NCBI GenBank assembly: GCA_947652115.1 | Contig: OX393565.1 | Location: 6,727,810-6,791,809 of the forward strand | From: Blastomussa wellsi | Lineage: Eukaryota; Cnidaria; Anthozoa; Scleractinia; Plerogyridae | Length of the DNA: 64,000 bases | Direction: 5' to 3' | Shown here: positions 47,039 through 59,013 of the stretch, piece by piece | Numbering within the stretch: the first letter of the stretch is position 1 | Layout: the number at the start of each line of letters is the position of its first letter | Notes under the pieces: generated by a model | The model's database searches: none | What the model was told of the DNA's origin: nothing | What the model saw: only the letters and a program-made list of their open reading frames with translations | Translations under genes and position numbers: made by a program

Positions 47039-47066
47039 AAGATGATGATGATGATGATGATGATGA
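47039..47066. repeat. (GAT)n microsatellite
   Basis: Nine consecutive GAT units. Confidence 0.95.
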
Positions 47067-47693
47067 CCCATGTGTCGAAATAACAAATTTTCAAAACTTT
47101 TAGTTGCTTGCCTGACTTTTTATGAACTGTTAATGGAGCGGTGTTCGCGAATATTTTCTTACAAGCAAAGCAAAAGGGCCCATAAATCATGTCTCAAGCA
47201 ATCCTGTACATAATAGATAGAACACCCTATTTTAATGTTTTGAACTAAAGAAAAACGGAACACCATTTTTTTCATTACTGAGCTGATACTAGTCGAAGCA
47301 ATTTAGACATCAACCAAACACGCGGTTGTGACTCGGGGTGGTGAGGGGTGGGGGGGGGGGGGCTTGAGTTAATTCCAGTCCAATTAATTTCAGCTAGCAC
47401 GACAATGGGGAGAGACTTGCAGACGGCATTCTGAAGCAAGGCAAAATTCACAAAAAGTTGATTATTAACTGTATTTTCTATTGTTTGTAACAAAATCTTA
47501 TTTTAAAAAATGCTGTTCACAGGGTAACGTGGCCGCGTCACGGAAACTGAGGAAACAAACAGGAATGCGAACCGGTGTATAATGTACAACGTGTTATATA
47601 TATACCCACTCAGTTCATTTACAAAATAAACATTCAAAAGCTTGCGATGTTTACAGGTTATTTACACGAGGAAATAATTTGTAGTTTGGGCTC

Positions 47694-50600
47694 CTATGCT
47701 GGCTCCTCTTCTTCATCTTCCTCTTGCCGAACCACAGGAACACCTAGAACATTTCAAAACCGTTTGTCAGCGTAAACTGACGCATGGCCTGCGTGATTAA
47801 CGCGAGCGCATTAAAATGACGTTTTTTTTCTTGTTGTTGTTGTTGTTTAGGGCTGAAACTCGTCAGATAGGTATATCGTCATTTTCTAGTAGATGGGCGG
47901 TTAGGTATACTTTATTTAATTCAAAGAAACACGCTAGCCCCAAAAACACTCAGCTGGTTTCCATGGAGGGCGTGTTTGTACAGACATAAAAAGATACTAA
48001 AACTAATAATACAAGATTAATAATATCGTAGGTCTAAGATCATAAAAATTCAACTATTATTAACTAAGTACATATTATAAACTAAGTACATGATTAATGG
48101 TATGGTGAGTCTAAAACTACAAATATTCAACTGTAACACTAAACTAAGTTCATATTATAAACTAAGTACACGATTAATGATATGGTGAGTCTAAAACTAC
48201 AAATATTCAACTGTAACACTAAACTAAGTTCATATTATAAACTAAGTACATGATTAATGATATGGTGAGTCTAAAACTACAAATATTCAACTATAACACT
48301 AAACTAAGTACATATTATAAACTAAGTACATGATTAATGATATGGTGAGTCTAAAACTACAAATATTCAACTATAACACTAAACTAAGTACATATTATAA
48401 ACTAAGTACAAAAAAGTACGAAATCAACACATGTGGCATGACATGAACCAATCACGTTTTGCTACATTTGTTAAATGAATATATCGATTCCGCTAGTTTT
48501 GCTTCATTTGGGAGTTTGTTCCAAAGCATTGCGCCGCAATATTTAAAACTTCTTTTTAGAAACTCTCTCTTCCGTTTAGGAAGTGGGAATGGAGTTTTTT
48601 CTGCTGTTTTAAACTGAGCAACGACTTTCTTCCTAAAAGATTTATAATACACCAATTTCCATATTAAAATAAGAATTGAAACAATCGTTGGAAACGTGAA
48701 TTTCACGAATATAATCATGCCTTGGCTTAATGCTTCAATAATTTAGTTTGCAGCTATAAAAGATGAAATAAATCTAAATTTACAACAATAAAATACAATG
48801 ATGGGCATCGGGATCGAAATTATTATTTTTATAGAAATGGTGATCGAGTTCATCGTGATCGTGATCAAGCTCGTCATCGCCGTTAAAATAGTAATCGTGA
48901 TCGGAAGTGGGATCGAGATCGTCATTGTCATCGTGACCGAGATCGTCATCGTCGGAAAAAATGTGATCGTGATCGGAAGTGGGATCGAGATCGTCATGGT
49001 CATCGTGACCGAGATCGTCATCGTCGGAAAAATGTGATCGTGATCGGAAGTGGGATCGAGATCGTCATTGTCATCGTGACCGAGATCGTCATCGTCGAAA
49101 AAAATGTGATCGTGATCGGAAGTGGGATCGAAATCGCCATCGTCATCGACATCGTAATCATCACCATCGTGTTGGCGATCGGATTCGGGATCGAGATCAC
49201 CATCGCCATCGAAATCATCAACATGAGCTGGATGATGATGGTAAACGTGATCGAGATCGAGATCGAGATCGTGATCGAGATCGTGATCGAGATCGTGATC
49301 GAGATCGTGATCGAGATCGTGATCGAGATCGTGATCGAGATCGTGATCGAGATCGTGATCGTGAAGGTAAAGTGGGATAAGTTAGGGATGACAACATTTT
49401 CTTACCATCAAGCTTTGTCAGGTGAGGCAGCACTTCGATAGCTCGATCTCTCCAGTCACCATCAGCTGAGTGTTTCTCCTCCAGTGGGTTACCTACAAAA
49501 CCACAGCCAATTAGCATCTAGCTTAATCTTACAGTTAGCAAACCTTGTTGAAAGAGGGCACGAAAATTGGACACATTAAAGCCAATAAAATATCACGTTT
49601 GAAATGATAGAAAACTCAAAAGAAATAATTGTTAAAGTGCCTATGAAATGAAAAACGAGCTATTGAAAAAAAAAATGGATTTTTCCTTTTTGTGAAATCT
49701 CCTCTCGTTCCAGAGATAATCAAAATCTTTACATTATGCAAATTAGGTACTGATGACATCACAAGTTGTGACAGTGTGGGGGTCAAAACAAAAACAAGAG
49801 AATAACTCGGCAAGTAATGATGCAATGAAGTTGAAACTTGGCGAGCATGTTATCACCTAAGAAATACAAGAATGATTATTCGTGTATTTGATCATGAGCA
49901 AACATCTTCCACTTCATAAAGATCAATAAGGAGAGCTAGTGCAATATGGGCATTGCGTATGCTTTAATTGGAATCAATCATTTCGCCTGCACAGTCACAA
50001 ACGACTAAGATTTGATTTAAAGAGGAAAGGGACTGGAACCAAGATTGTTGCCATAGCAACAACAAAATATGGATCATGTGATGTATTTCTTAGGGTGCAG
50101 TGTGCTTGCAAAGTTCCAACTGCATTACTCCATTACTTGAAGAGATATGCTATATTTTGTTTTTACACCCATACTGTCGCACCTCGTGACGTCATCAGTA
50201 CCTAATTGGCATAATACAAAAAACTTAAGTAATTGTTCGCGTAAGAACTACTGCGAAAACAATAGGCCTGGTGCAGCGGGAGCCGTTTGAGTTTCCAGGC
50301 TAATCCAATTAATTGAGGGGGTAAGTTTCTAAAGAAACTATGGTGCTGCGTCGGTGGGAAGTATAACAATATAATTTGGTTTTATCAACTGGGTTGATAA
50401 TGTCAATTGGCCACCGTAAAGAGATTCAATTGCTGACGTTTCGAGCGTTAGCCCTTCGTCGGAGCGAATTCGCTAACGCTCGAAACGTCAGCAATTGAAT
50501 CTCTTTACGGTGGCCAATTGACATTATCAACCCAGTTGATAAAACCAAATTATATTATAATCCAATTAATTATTTGGCTCTGATTGGCCCTGAAGTCATT

Positions 50601-53600
50601 CGGCGCGAAATTCAAATTGAAAAGTAAAAATTCCAGCTTTCGGTAAAGACGTAAAAAAGTACGTGCCTCTACTGTCTCGTATCCTACGCTAGTGTGCAAA
50701 CTTCGATTTTAGATTCAGAATACCTGGCCACTTATTTGTATGTCACTGAATACGAATAGTGTCCATTGTGTTATTCCTCGTTCTACGAAAGGTCCAGACA
50801 CATGTAAATAAAGTGGCCGGGAATTCTGAAGTTGCTCCTTTTCCTCTTCCTGTTCATGTTTTTCGAAGTGTCGTAATCGCAGAAACGAAGTTCATTTGCA
50901 GCCACAACACGCAAATTGTCAAATTGTCCGCCGAAACCTCTCCATGATACCACATATTGTGATTTGCACACGCAAATTAAGCGGTGAAACGGCCCATTTG
51001 AAGAAAACATGAAAGCCAGAACATGAAAAAAATATATGGATTGGAAACAACATTTATACTTATATACAATATCTACACTATTTACAATATCGACAAGCAA
51101 TGAGATTTTTCGTGAGAAAGCCGTGAAGATCATCAATCAAAGATGGCGGTCGAGTGGAACTAACTTCGGAAACTTCTTAAAACCCGACTTCCGCACGTTC
51201 GAATCTTCCGAAACTTCACCGAGTAATAGAACAATAGATTTTCTTCCATAAAAGGAAGAAACTTCTGCTAAAATCGACTTTCTTCGTCTAACAATGGGGA
51301 AAATAAACCTTTTAGCCAATCAAAGAAGCAGAATTTAATTAGTTAATTCAATTAAAGTTATGCTCTATTGCTGATGCGTTGCGCACCGCCCCTTTCCTTC
51401 TTACACGATACATTACTTGGAACGATAAGAGATATCACAAAAAGGAAAACACCATTTTTCTTCATTTTTAAAGGCCTTTCAAATAAGCTTATTTTTCAAA
51501 AGCTCGTTTTTTCATTTCATAGGCACTTTAAGGACATCACAGGGAAACAAGGATGGTAAAAAAAAGCCACGATTTAGTCAGGTTACAAACACCACAACTT
51601 GTTGTTATATACATGCACATGTAACCTGTAGTCATACTACTTAAAACTTGCTTAGAAGTTCTAATCCATTGGCTTGTTTGTTCCCCAAAACATTTGAAGT
51701 ACGTATACATGAAGATGGCTGCCTTTGTGAAATTGTACTATCATGTTATCTGTGCATTTTATATAACAATGAAACATTACCAACAAAAAGTAGCTCCTCC
51801 AGTAATGGCAGATCAACCTGTAAGAACAGTTACCATGTTAAATCATGGACCTTCCCAGTAACACAAAGAACTGCATTCTTGCACAAACAAATGTCCTCGC
51901 AGAAAATAATAGCTTAGTAAGGGCATTAGTTCAAGCATACCAGTTTTCTAAATTCGTCCCAAGACTTGACTTGGTTGTTTGACATATACAGAACCTAAAA
52001 TATACAATTTAAAAATGACAATTTACACGCACAGCATAAAGAAATGTGAAAAATTATTAAACAGTTAATTGATACAAGCTTTGATACAAGCGGCGCTCGC
52101 AAAAGTTGGTGCGCTGTTGTCTTTTTTTCTCTTTCCACTTTGCTTGTGCCCAGCATTTACAGTGCGACTAACTCAACCGGGGCCAGCCAACATTTTTCAG
52201 CCAATCACAAGACGAGCTCAGAACAAAAGAATCAGAGTTTATCCATCACCGGACCACTTTTGATGGGTTACTTTCGATCCTAAATTTTGAACAACATCTG
52301 TAGCAGTCTGTGTGGCTGTCGTATTTTCAGTCACAAAATTTATAAATGGAGTTTTCTAGCTGTTTTTCAAGTTCTTAGCCGTTATTCGATAAGTTGTGTA
52401 TTAGTATTTCATGCTGAGTCAGTTTCGCTTTCCACATTCCACGCCGTGAATTCAGGTAAATTTACTTACTTTGAACTCTGTTTAGTCTTCAACATTTCAA
52501 GCTGTCATTCACCAAATTTTATTCTCCTTTATAGTGAGTGAAGTGAACGACGTTTCATTTTTTTCGCCGAAAACTATAATAACTTGTGTCTGTGAAACAA
52601 TGCTGACAACTGAAAGAGATGTTCTTCAAAATTTTGAATCGAAAGTAACCAATCCAAAAACTGTCAGCTTCCAGAGAGGTCCGCAACCTTCAACGATGCC
52701 TCATTGCGATTGGTCTTCTGACAAAAAGAACTCTGATTCATTTGTTCAGAATGTGCTTTGTGATTGGCTGAAAAACGTTGGGTGGCCCCGATTGAATTTG
52801 TTGCACTGTAAGATGGGAATTTTCAACTTCAACACACTTTTCTTTAAAGGCATTTTAAAGGCATTCATTCTCTTTGTCAATGTTATTTGATCCTGTCACT
52901 GTTATATACATTTTATGCATTCCGATAATATTAAATTTAGTAGTGGGTATGTTGTAGTTTAATTTTAACCTGTGGTTTAAATTTTTTTGAACCAGTTTGA
53001 AATTTTTAAACTGGTTTTATTTTTTTGTACTGGTTTCATTTTTGCCAGTGACTATGTTTATCACACAGTAGGATTGATATTTGTGGTGATCATAATAAAA
53101 AATCTTCAATGTTCAATTTCAACTGTCTTCTTTTTTGCCTCCATGTCAAAACGCGTCTAAGTGTGAAACCATTCATATAAAAATGTGTTTTACTTGCACA
53201 TTTATTTTCATGCAAAGCAAGTTTACTCATTTTCGCATGAATGGTTTCATACTTGGAGTCGTTTTGGCACACAGCTGAAAGGGAACTCAGAAATGGCCTA
53301 TTGGAATTTCGAGAGCAGTGGAGGAGGTACAGATATTTTCTGGAACTGCACATTACAGTACCTTTAATTTCTTGAGTACACCAATCCCCTTCAGCTTTTC
53401 AATGTTATTGTAGGACACCCAAAGTTCTTGAAGCGTCTCTGCCACAGCTTCCTAAGGGTATAATGTCCAAACTTTGTTTACCAACAGTAACTGTTGCTTT
53501 TGTTCAGCCTGCTTCAGTTTTCTGCACACTATGCCAACAGGCTTAACTCAGTCATGTCAAGAGAAGTTATTTTTTGAACAAAATGGTAATACTGACAGTG

Positions 53601-56600
53601 CTTTCAATAAGCACCAATGGTCAGCAAAAAGCGTCCACTATTTCTCTCTACTTTGCCTTGAATCGTCAGCTAAATTTTTACTAAATTTGAAGAAATTAAA
53701 CAAGTATTCTGATAAAGCAGTTGGTTACACAACTCAAATTGGCTGCCTACTTCAAATTTTATTGAAACCCCTGGTGCACATTAAACCTGGTTGATGTGTC
53801 AACAACACTAACCAATTAATGAAACAAGACAGAAAACATTCTAATCACTGAGCAGGAGTTCTTTATTAATCTCCACATACATGTATGCGTTTTGGACAGT
53901 TTTTCCTGTTCATTGTAAGGGAAAAACTCTTCTCTCACATTCAACTACTTACTGCATTAATTTTTAACGCAAGGTTGCTGTTTGTTTATTTAGTTTTAAA
54001 AACTACGTAGTTTGTTCACTTACCAAACCATTAAGATTTTTAATGTTGTTGCGTCCGAGTGACAGGATTTTCAGATTTCCTAAAAGAGAAACAAACCACA
54101 TTCAAGGCCTGTAATGTTAGATGAATGGACTGTTATATATGTGGACGTAAATTAAAGCTCAGATAACTCGACTGTATGTGTCTTCAGTACAAACATGTAC
54201 TAATTAATACTGTTTCGTTGTTACAGTGAGGACACTCAAACCATTAACACTTGACTTTCTTTGTACACTTTGTTTTACCATTATACAAGGTTAGCCATTC
54301 ATAAAAACAAAATAATTGGCTTTCTTAGGTATCGAAAAAGTTAATTCCTTGGTCTATACTAAGAGCTCTCATTAGATAATCATGAAACAACATGTACAGT
54401 AAACATAAATGTCAAGTGTTCACGGTTTGAGTGTCCGCACTGTAAATTGTACAAATTAGGCTAAAATTGAAACAAAATAAAAGTTCATTTGTCATTTATA
54501 CACGTGGACTTACGTAAACCATTAAGATTAGCAATCTTCTCAATACAATTTGTAGATAAGGACAGCTTCCTGAAATTAAAGAAGTCAAAGCATTGTAAAG
54601 CTACAGCTACAAAGACAGGGGTGTCACACTACAAAAATTCTTCCGGAAATCTGAAGATTTTGCTGGGAATTAATAATAAACAATAATAATAATAATTAAA
54701 ACTCTTTAAGGAGGAAGCTCCCATCAATATTAGTGGTTTTCAGGGAGGTCCTCAAATAAATGTTCCTAAAAAGTTAAAAATGCTAATAACAGACAACAGT
54801 TATGATCCCTAAGAATATGAAGATATACAGATAGCAGAAACTTATTTATACTGCGCTTAGGCGTAGGCTTTTTTAAAAAACTGGGCAGGGATGACCAGTC
54901 GCTTATGCACTTGTACTGCGTTGTTCTTTTCCCCCAGTCAGTTCTTGGGTTGGGCAGCCTGGTAAGGTAGCCATTTCTTGTATAATACATGTACATGTAT
55001 CTGTGCAAGTCTCTGAACGATGATCTAAAAGTCTCAAATTGGGAGACCCAGGAAATTTTTGGGTAAACATAAAGTAAAGTAGTTAAAATTTAAGGAAGGT
55101 TTGAGTTTTATTTGAGAGCATCTTCCAAAAACTTGGGACAAAATAATTTCAAATTATTTTTCAGGGCAACTTTCGGTTACACAGTACTGCTTAACAGTCT
55201 TTAGGGACTTTAAGGAATTTAAGATCCAATGACGCAGACGGGACAAGACCCAACCAGAAGTAAAAGTTCCAGAATGACTACAATGATTGTGATGAAAACA
55301 AGCCATGTCCTTGTTCAAGACTAGCCCACTGAAGGCCATTTTGTAACGTTGTTGACAAACTAAGTTCTTCCCATTTTACCTGTTTAAAACAGTGAATTGG
55401 CACTTTTTGTATGTATATCGAAAACTTTATCATTCCAACTGCATTATCATGTTTTTACTGTTTCCTTTCAGGCTCACTTGCACTTGCGAACAGAAAATAC
55501 AAGAACAGCTCCAGTATATTTATACGTAAAATGGTTTGGTTCCACTGCATTATCCGGTGGCTATGACGTGCATAAATCCAGTCTGTTACAGTGTTGCATA
55601 TCATTGTTTCCTTTCAGGCTCACTTGCACTTGCGAACAGAAAATACAAGAACAGCTCCAGTAGATTTATACATAAAATGGTTTGGTTCCACTGCATTATT
55701 CGGTGGCTATGACATGCATAAATCCAGTCTGTTACAGTGTTGCATATCCTTTAAAGTTATGATATGGGCCTTCCAAAATATTAAATACCTGCAGGAATCA
55801 TGTCATAGCATCAACAAGGAATGGCATATCATTTTAAAAGCCCTGGTGGCATACAAAGCAATTCCGGAATTTGAAGAACATCTTCTATCAGAGAATTGAA
55901 TGGCCACAGCCATAGCTGGCAAGCAGCATTTCTCGGGTTTCATAGGTCATAGGACCTCTATGAAAACCACATTTGTGATAGAGTTTCCTGATTAAATATT
56001 GTTACTACTAAAAGATGTCATTTGCACAAATAAACACTCTTAAGTCTATTAAAACAGTTTCTGTCGCTTTGAAGAAAAAAATCTCTATCAGTCTGTCACC
56101 ACGTCTCTGTATCCCGCCATCACAACTCTAACAAATGGGACTTTAAGATCCAACAATACAGACTTCTTAAAGAACTTCATAACCACAAAGGGCCTGTGTC
56201 AAGGATGCCATGTTCGTGGTTACGAAGTTCTTGAAGACGCCTGCATTTTTGCATCTTACAGTCCTTTTTGTTAGAGTTGTGACAGCCCATATTACAGAAG
56301 TCAAGTACATGTACAGCTTCTTGTCTATCACAATCATGATTTCTGATTAATTTGGAGTTCCTCTCCCTCTCCCTCACTGCTTCACCCTTCAGACATCATA
56401 AACCACAAACACCTGCTACTTGTAAGAAAGATGTGAATGAGTCAGTGGCAAGTTCCCCTAACAGGGGTTGAAACCACCAACTTACAAATACTGGAGACAG
56501 GGCCACAGGTGTATGTGACTTGCTTTAATTTCAAATGCAGGTGTCAACCAAAATACCGGTAGGCCATAAAAAATGAAAATACTTACTCGCAGCATGCCAG

Positions 56601-58783
56601 AGTAGACAAGGAAGCATCCATCTTTTCTATTGGAGGATATTGTGCATATAACTTGACTTCGGTTGATTCTGCAGCTTTACATTCGTTTTTCTTTTCCTGT
56701 TCAGAAAATAAAAAATATACAATGACTTCTAGTTGCACATAACAGGCTATTACTTGAAGTGCCTACGTGTATAACCCCAAAAAATTTTCGGGCCAGATTA
56801 AATCTTTGCATTACATGGAGAGAAACGCCGCAAAAATTTTTATTTTTGGTAAAAACACCCATTTTTTATGAATATTTAAAGACGGTATTATTTGAGACAT
56901 GACCGAGTTAAGGGGAGTCTGGGGCTGGTGACGTCATTCCAGGACATTGGCAGCAGTTTTGAACAAGAAAGCAGATGGAGCCAGATGAGTAGATCTGGAT
57001 GGATAGTGCAGAATTTTCGTACAATGTAGTGAAATAACTTTTATACCTTTGTTTAGATATACATGTGTACTACTTGATTGTAATGAGTGCTGATGATTTT
57101 ATTCCGACTAATTTGCTGAGCATTTACTCAGTCTGCGCGTCCCTTTTACTGAGCAAAGCTCACAGAAATATCACGCAACCTCCCGTTCAAAGACTTCTTG
57201 CATCAAGAATTCCTCACAACTTGTGGTAAAAAATATAATATAAAGGATGAGGTAGGGGAAGATTATCGGCAAATTTCTTGAGCATTCTAAACTCATGAGC
57301 CCTCAACATATGAGTCGATACTCGATCGACACTCGATCGGGTAACGAGCTACATGCTACGCAACCTTTTCAACAGCAAGAGGTAGCTTTTATGATGGTGA
57401 AATGTTGGTAAGGTATGGGTGGATTGATTGATTGATGGTAGATGGTCTCAATGGATCAGTGGTTGACTCATTCTGCTCTACATGAACAGATAGCCGATCA
57501 ACAAATCGGTCGCATGTAGGTCGAGTGTCAATCAACAACCAATGTATCGGCCAATACATCAGTCAATGTGTGGATCAAGTTGTAGCCGATAATATCAGCT
57601 GGATGATGACAGAAAGTCGATCAAGCTTCCGTAATAATTATGGTGGTTAGACTTTCTCCAAGTCGCTCGTTTGATTCGCTTCGCAGAGGGCGCAGGAGTC
57701 CGATGGGGAGGTGACGCCACATTTGGCTGTCAATCAAAATAGTGCACATGAACGTAAGCATGTGCTCTGTTGGCAAAACTTGCGAGGTTACTGCTCGTGC
57801 GACGCTGGTACTTTTCTGTTTGTTTGCTAGTCTTTTTAGTAGATTTGTGCAGATTAAAAGCAAAGAAGATTGTCCACAATTAATTATTAGTCTTATTAGA
57901 TAAGTTAGTTATTTACGGGGTCGAAAGAATTGGTTTCATCAAAGCTTTGAAGAACATCTAAACAATCGCTAATCTCAATCTCAACACGCACCATGGCGCG
58001 CACATGGCAATGACGCCAAAAAGAAAAAAGAAACCAATTTGGTCCCAATGAAACGATGCCATTTCACGGCAAAAATCGTCAGCCAGAAGAGATTTCCCGC
58101 AAGTGACACAAGTCGCTCATTCCAAGCCATTCGTGTCTTCCGCGATGTTCTCGCGCTTGATTTCCAAGTGATTTTGTCTTTCCGCACACGATTTCAAAAC
58201 GATCTTTTTAAAATAACTCTACCCTGTCTATCGATAAAAAGAAAAAACGAGCAACTCGGGGCAAGTCTATATGGCGGTGAAATATCAGATGTTTATTGAT
58301 TGACAGTCAACAGTCTCTTTCGGTAGACCAGCGGTCAACTCTTGGTCGATAGTCGATCGACATATCAGTCACATGTCAGTCAAGTGTCGATCGAGTGTCG
58401 ACCAACAAATCAACCAATATATCGATCGATATTTGGATCAAGGCACCCTATAAGATACATGATCCGGGAAATTTCCTTCTCCAAATCCAGCAATTAACAT
58501 TCTACAGAATGGAGAAATGATTAACAAGTGCAAACAAACAGCGAACAGCTGATCACCAAAGTCAAAAAATAAACTCTGAGGATAAACATGAAATAAACCA
58601 ATAAACTAATTCACGTTAATGACCACTAAAATAAGCTTCAATTGATTACAGTACCCAATTAGCCAGGGCGTCCTTGATTGTTGTTCCCTTGGACTGCAGA
58701 AAAGCCACATAAATAAATTCAGACATTTTTTACTTAGTTCGAAAAGCAAAAATTAAGTTTTTTGTTTCAAAAATACTTACCAT
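47694..58783 (-). CDS. DNAL1: Axonemal dynein light chain 1 (LC1 type)
   Basis: Ten exons read on the minus strand: 58,783-58,781 (ATG only), 58,693-58,655, 56,696-56,587, 54,569-54,514, 54,079-54,024, 53,451-53,362, 51,994-51,941, 51,817-51,781, 49,492-49,406 and 47,743-47,694. All phases fit and give 193 residues; vertebrate DNAL1 is about 190. Diagnostic stretches include [82 protein letters not shown] and [14 protein letters not shown], followed by an acidic tail. The protein is a compact leucine-rich repeat solenoid that binds the motor domain of an outer-arm dynein heavy chain and microtubules in cilia. Introns carry many transposon remnants. Two donors (after exons 2 and 6) read GTACTG instead of GTAAGT. 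It shares a divergent promoter with the F-box gene. Confidence 0.95.
48061..48410. repeat. 80-bp tandem repeat, about 4.5 copies
   Basis: Units contain GATTAATGATATGGTGAGTC and AACTAAGTACATATTATAAA; starts at 48,091, 48,171, 48,251 and 48,331 are exactly 80 apart. It lies directly downstream (minus strand) of a LINE ORF end and probably forms that element's 3' UTR. In the last intron of DNAL1. Confidence 0.93.
48452..48718 (-). pseudogene. LINE reverse transcriptase C-terminal fragment
   Basis: A minus-strand frame ending with [20 protein letters not shown] and an AESIYSF block. A Y-x-G-A-x-LWN-LP motif near the end is typical of CR1/L2-like non-LTR polymerases. Only the last roughly 60 residues are recognisable and the catalytic YADD region is absent. 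Confidence 0.6.
48880..49370. repeat. GATC-rich satellite in DNAL1 last intron
   Basis: Two nested designs. At about 48,890-49,130 there are four units of about 72 bp containing GTGATCGTGATCGGAAGTGG and GACCGAGATCGTCATCGTCG. At 49,246-49,365 a 12-bp repeat GATCGAGATCGT runs for about ten copies. Dozens of GATC sites occur. Both strands stay open for over 80 codons because the repeat lacks stops, which creates spurious RS-dipeptide and IVIEI frames. Confidence 0.93.
49636..50225 (+). repeat. Dispersed repeat, forward copy
   Basis: Begins GTGCCTATGAAATGAAAAAC and continues CTTTTTGTGAAATCTCCTCT; ends near GTGACGTCATCAGTACCTAA. The first 130 bases reappear in reverse at 51,390-51,535. Located in a DNAL1 intron. 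Confidence 0.55.
50368..50556. repeat. Perfect palindrome, 85-bp arms, 19-bp spacer
   Basis: 50,368-50,452 is the exact reverse complement of 50,472-50,556, with spacer 50,453-50,471. Arms contain GATAATGTCAATTGGCCACC and GACGTTTCGAGCGTTAGC. The minus strand holds a hammerhead-like block across the left arm and spacer: CCGACGA at 50,462-50,456, helix II GGGC/GCTC, GAAAC at 50,442-50,438. This suggests Penelope-like terminal sequence in inverted orientation. Flanking AT-rich sequence continues weak pairing. Confidence 0.95.
51390..51535 (-). repeat. Dispersed repeat, reverse copy
   Basis: On the minus strand: GTGCCTATGAAATGAAAAAA, CGAGCTTTTGAAAAATAAGC, TTTTCCTTTTTGTGATATCT. Matches the start of the copy at 49,636. 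Confidence 0.6.
52090..52810. repeat. Fold-back element with unequal arms
   Basis: Left (52,180-52,290) and right (52,615-52,800) arms share, in reverse complement, CCAACATTTTTCAGCCAATC-type, GAACAAA-GAATCAGAGTT, GGTTACTTTCGAT and AAATTTTGAA-AACATCT blocks. The left arm has lost about 75 bases between the second and third blocks. In a DNAL1 intron. Confidence 0.6.
53147..53268. repeat. Fold-back element
   Basis: AAAACGCGTCTAAGTGTGAA plus ACCATTCAT on the left, and ATGAATGGT plus TTCATACTTGGAGTCGTTTT on the right, form an imperfect inverted repeat about 120 bp long. Confidence 0.6.
54766..55008 (-). pseudogene. LINE reverse transcriptase C-terminal fragment
   Basis: The minus frame reads [20 protein letters not shown] followed by [10 protein letters not shown]. 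The W-N/S-x-LP pattern after a GKR-x-x-x-YK block is typical of the end of non-LTR reverse transcriptases. A different family from that at 48,452. Only about 70 residues remain. Confidence 0.5.
55461..55752 (+). repeat. 146-bp tandem duplication
   Basis: 55,461-55,606 is repeated at 55,607-55,752 with only a few changes (for example GTATATTTATACGT versus GTAGATTTATACAT). Each unit begins TTTCCTTTCAGGCTCACTTG, an acceptor-like sequence, in the plus orientation. In a DNAL1 intron. Confidence 0.92.
57300..58440. repeat. Pair of diverged ATCGAT-rich repeats
   Basis: 57,310-57,600 and 58,260-58,440 share GGTGAAAT, TGATTGA, GATCAACAAATC, GTCGAGTGTC, CAATATATCGATCG-like and TGGATCAAG blocks. Both abound in short GATCGA/TCGATC palindromes. 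Between them (57,620-58,260) there is no recognisable gene. All lies in a DNAL1 intron. Confidence 0.5.
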
Positions 58784-58944
58784 TTTCCACAAGATGCAAA
58801 AAAGAAAATAATTTTATCTTTTTCTCTGTTTCGCACGAAAAACCAAAATGGCGATTACTATGGGAACAGGAGTTTCATTGTCGTTGAGGATGATGGGAAA
58901 GAAGTTAGAGAACCAATCAGAGATCAGGATGTGAACCAAGCATC
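58784..58944. promoter_or_regulatory. Divergent promoter of DNAL1 and the F-box gene
   Basis: Only 230 bases separate the DNAL1 start codon (-) from the F-box start codon (+), so both promoters must overlap. The region has AAAATGGCGATT (58,847-58,858) and CATCATGGCGGAC (58,941-58,953), both resembling YY1-type ATGGCG sites common in TATA-less animal promoters, and a CCAATCAG box at 58,913-58,920. Factor assignment is inference. Confidence 0.6.
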
Positions 58945-58971
58945 ATGGCGGACGAATTGGTTCAGTTTTGA
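58945..58971 (+). other. Short upstream ORF before the F-box gene
   Basis: ATG at 58,945 in good context (CATCATGG) encodes eight residues and stops at TGA 58,969-58,971, 42 bases before the main ATG. If transcription starts upstream it could reduce translation of the F-box protein. Whether it lies in the transcript is unknown. Confidence 0.4.
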
Positions 58972-59013
58972 GACCAAAGAAACTGTGAACTTTCAAAGGC
59001 TTTTTCGAAAAAG

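Noticed and set aside
47041..47066. Possible CRISPR-like or regularly spaced repeats in the window
   Set aside because: All regular repeats here are head-to-tail micro- or minisatellites without unique spacers, in a eukaryotic genome.
49034..49517. Long frames on both strands with RS and IVIEI repeats
   Set aside because: Produced by the stop-free GATC satellite. Only 49,406-49,492 on the minus strand is a real exon (DNAL1).
58640..58693. Alternative reading of DNAL1 exon 2 through the GTACTG donor
   Set aside because: Read-through meets a stop within two codons and breaks homology; splicing at GTACTG is needed to match the family.
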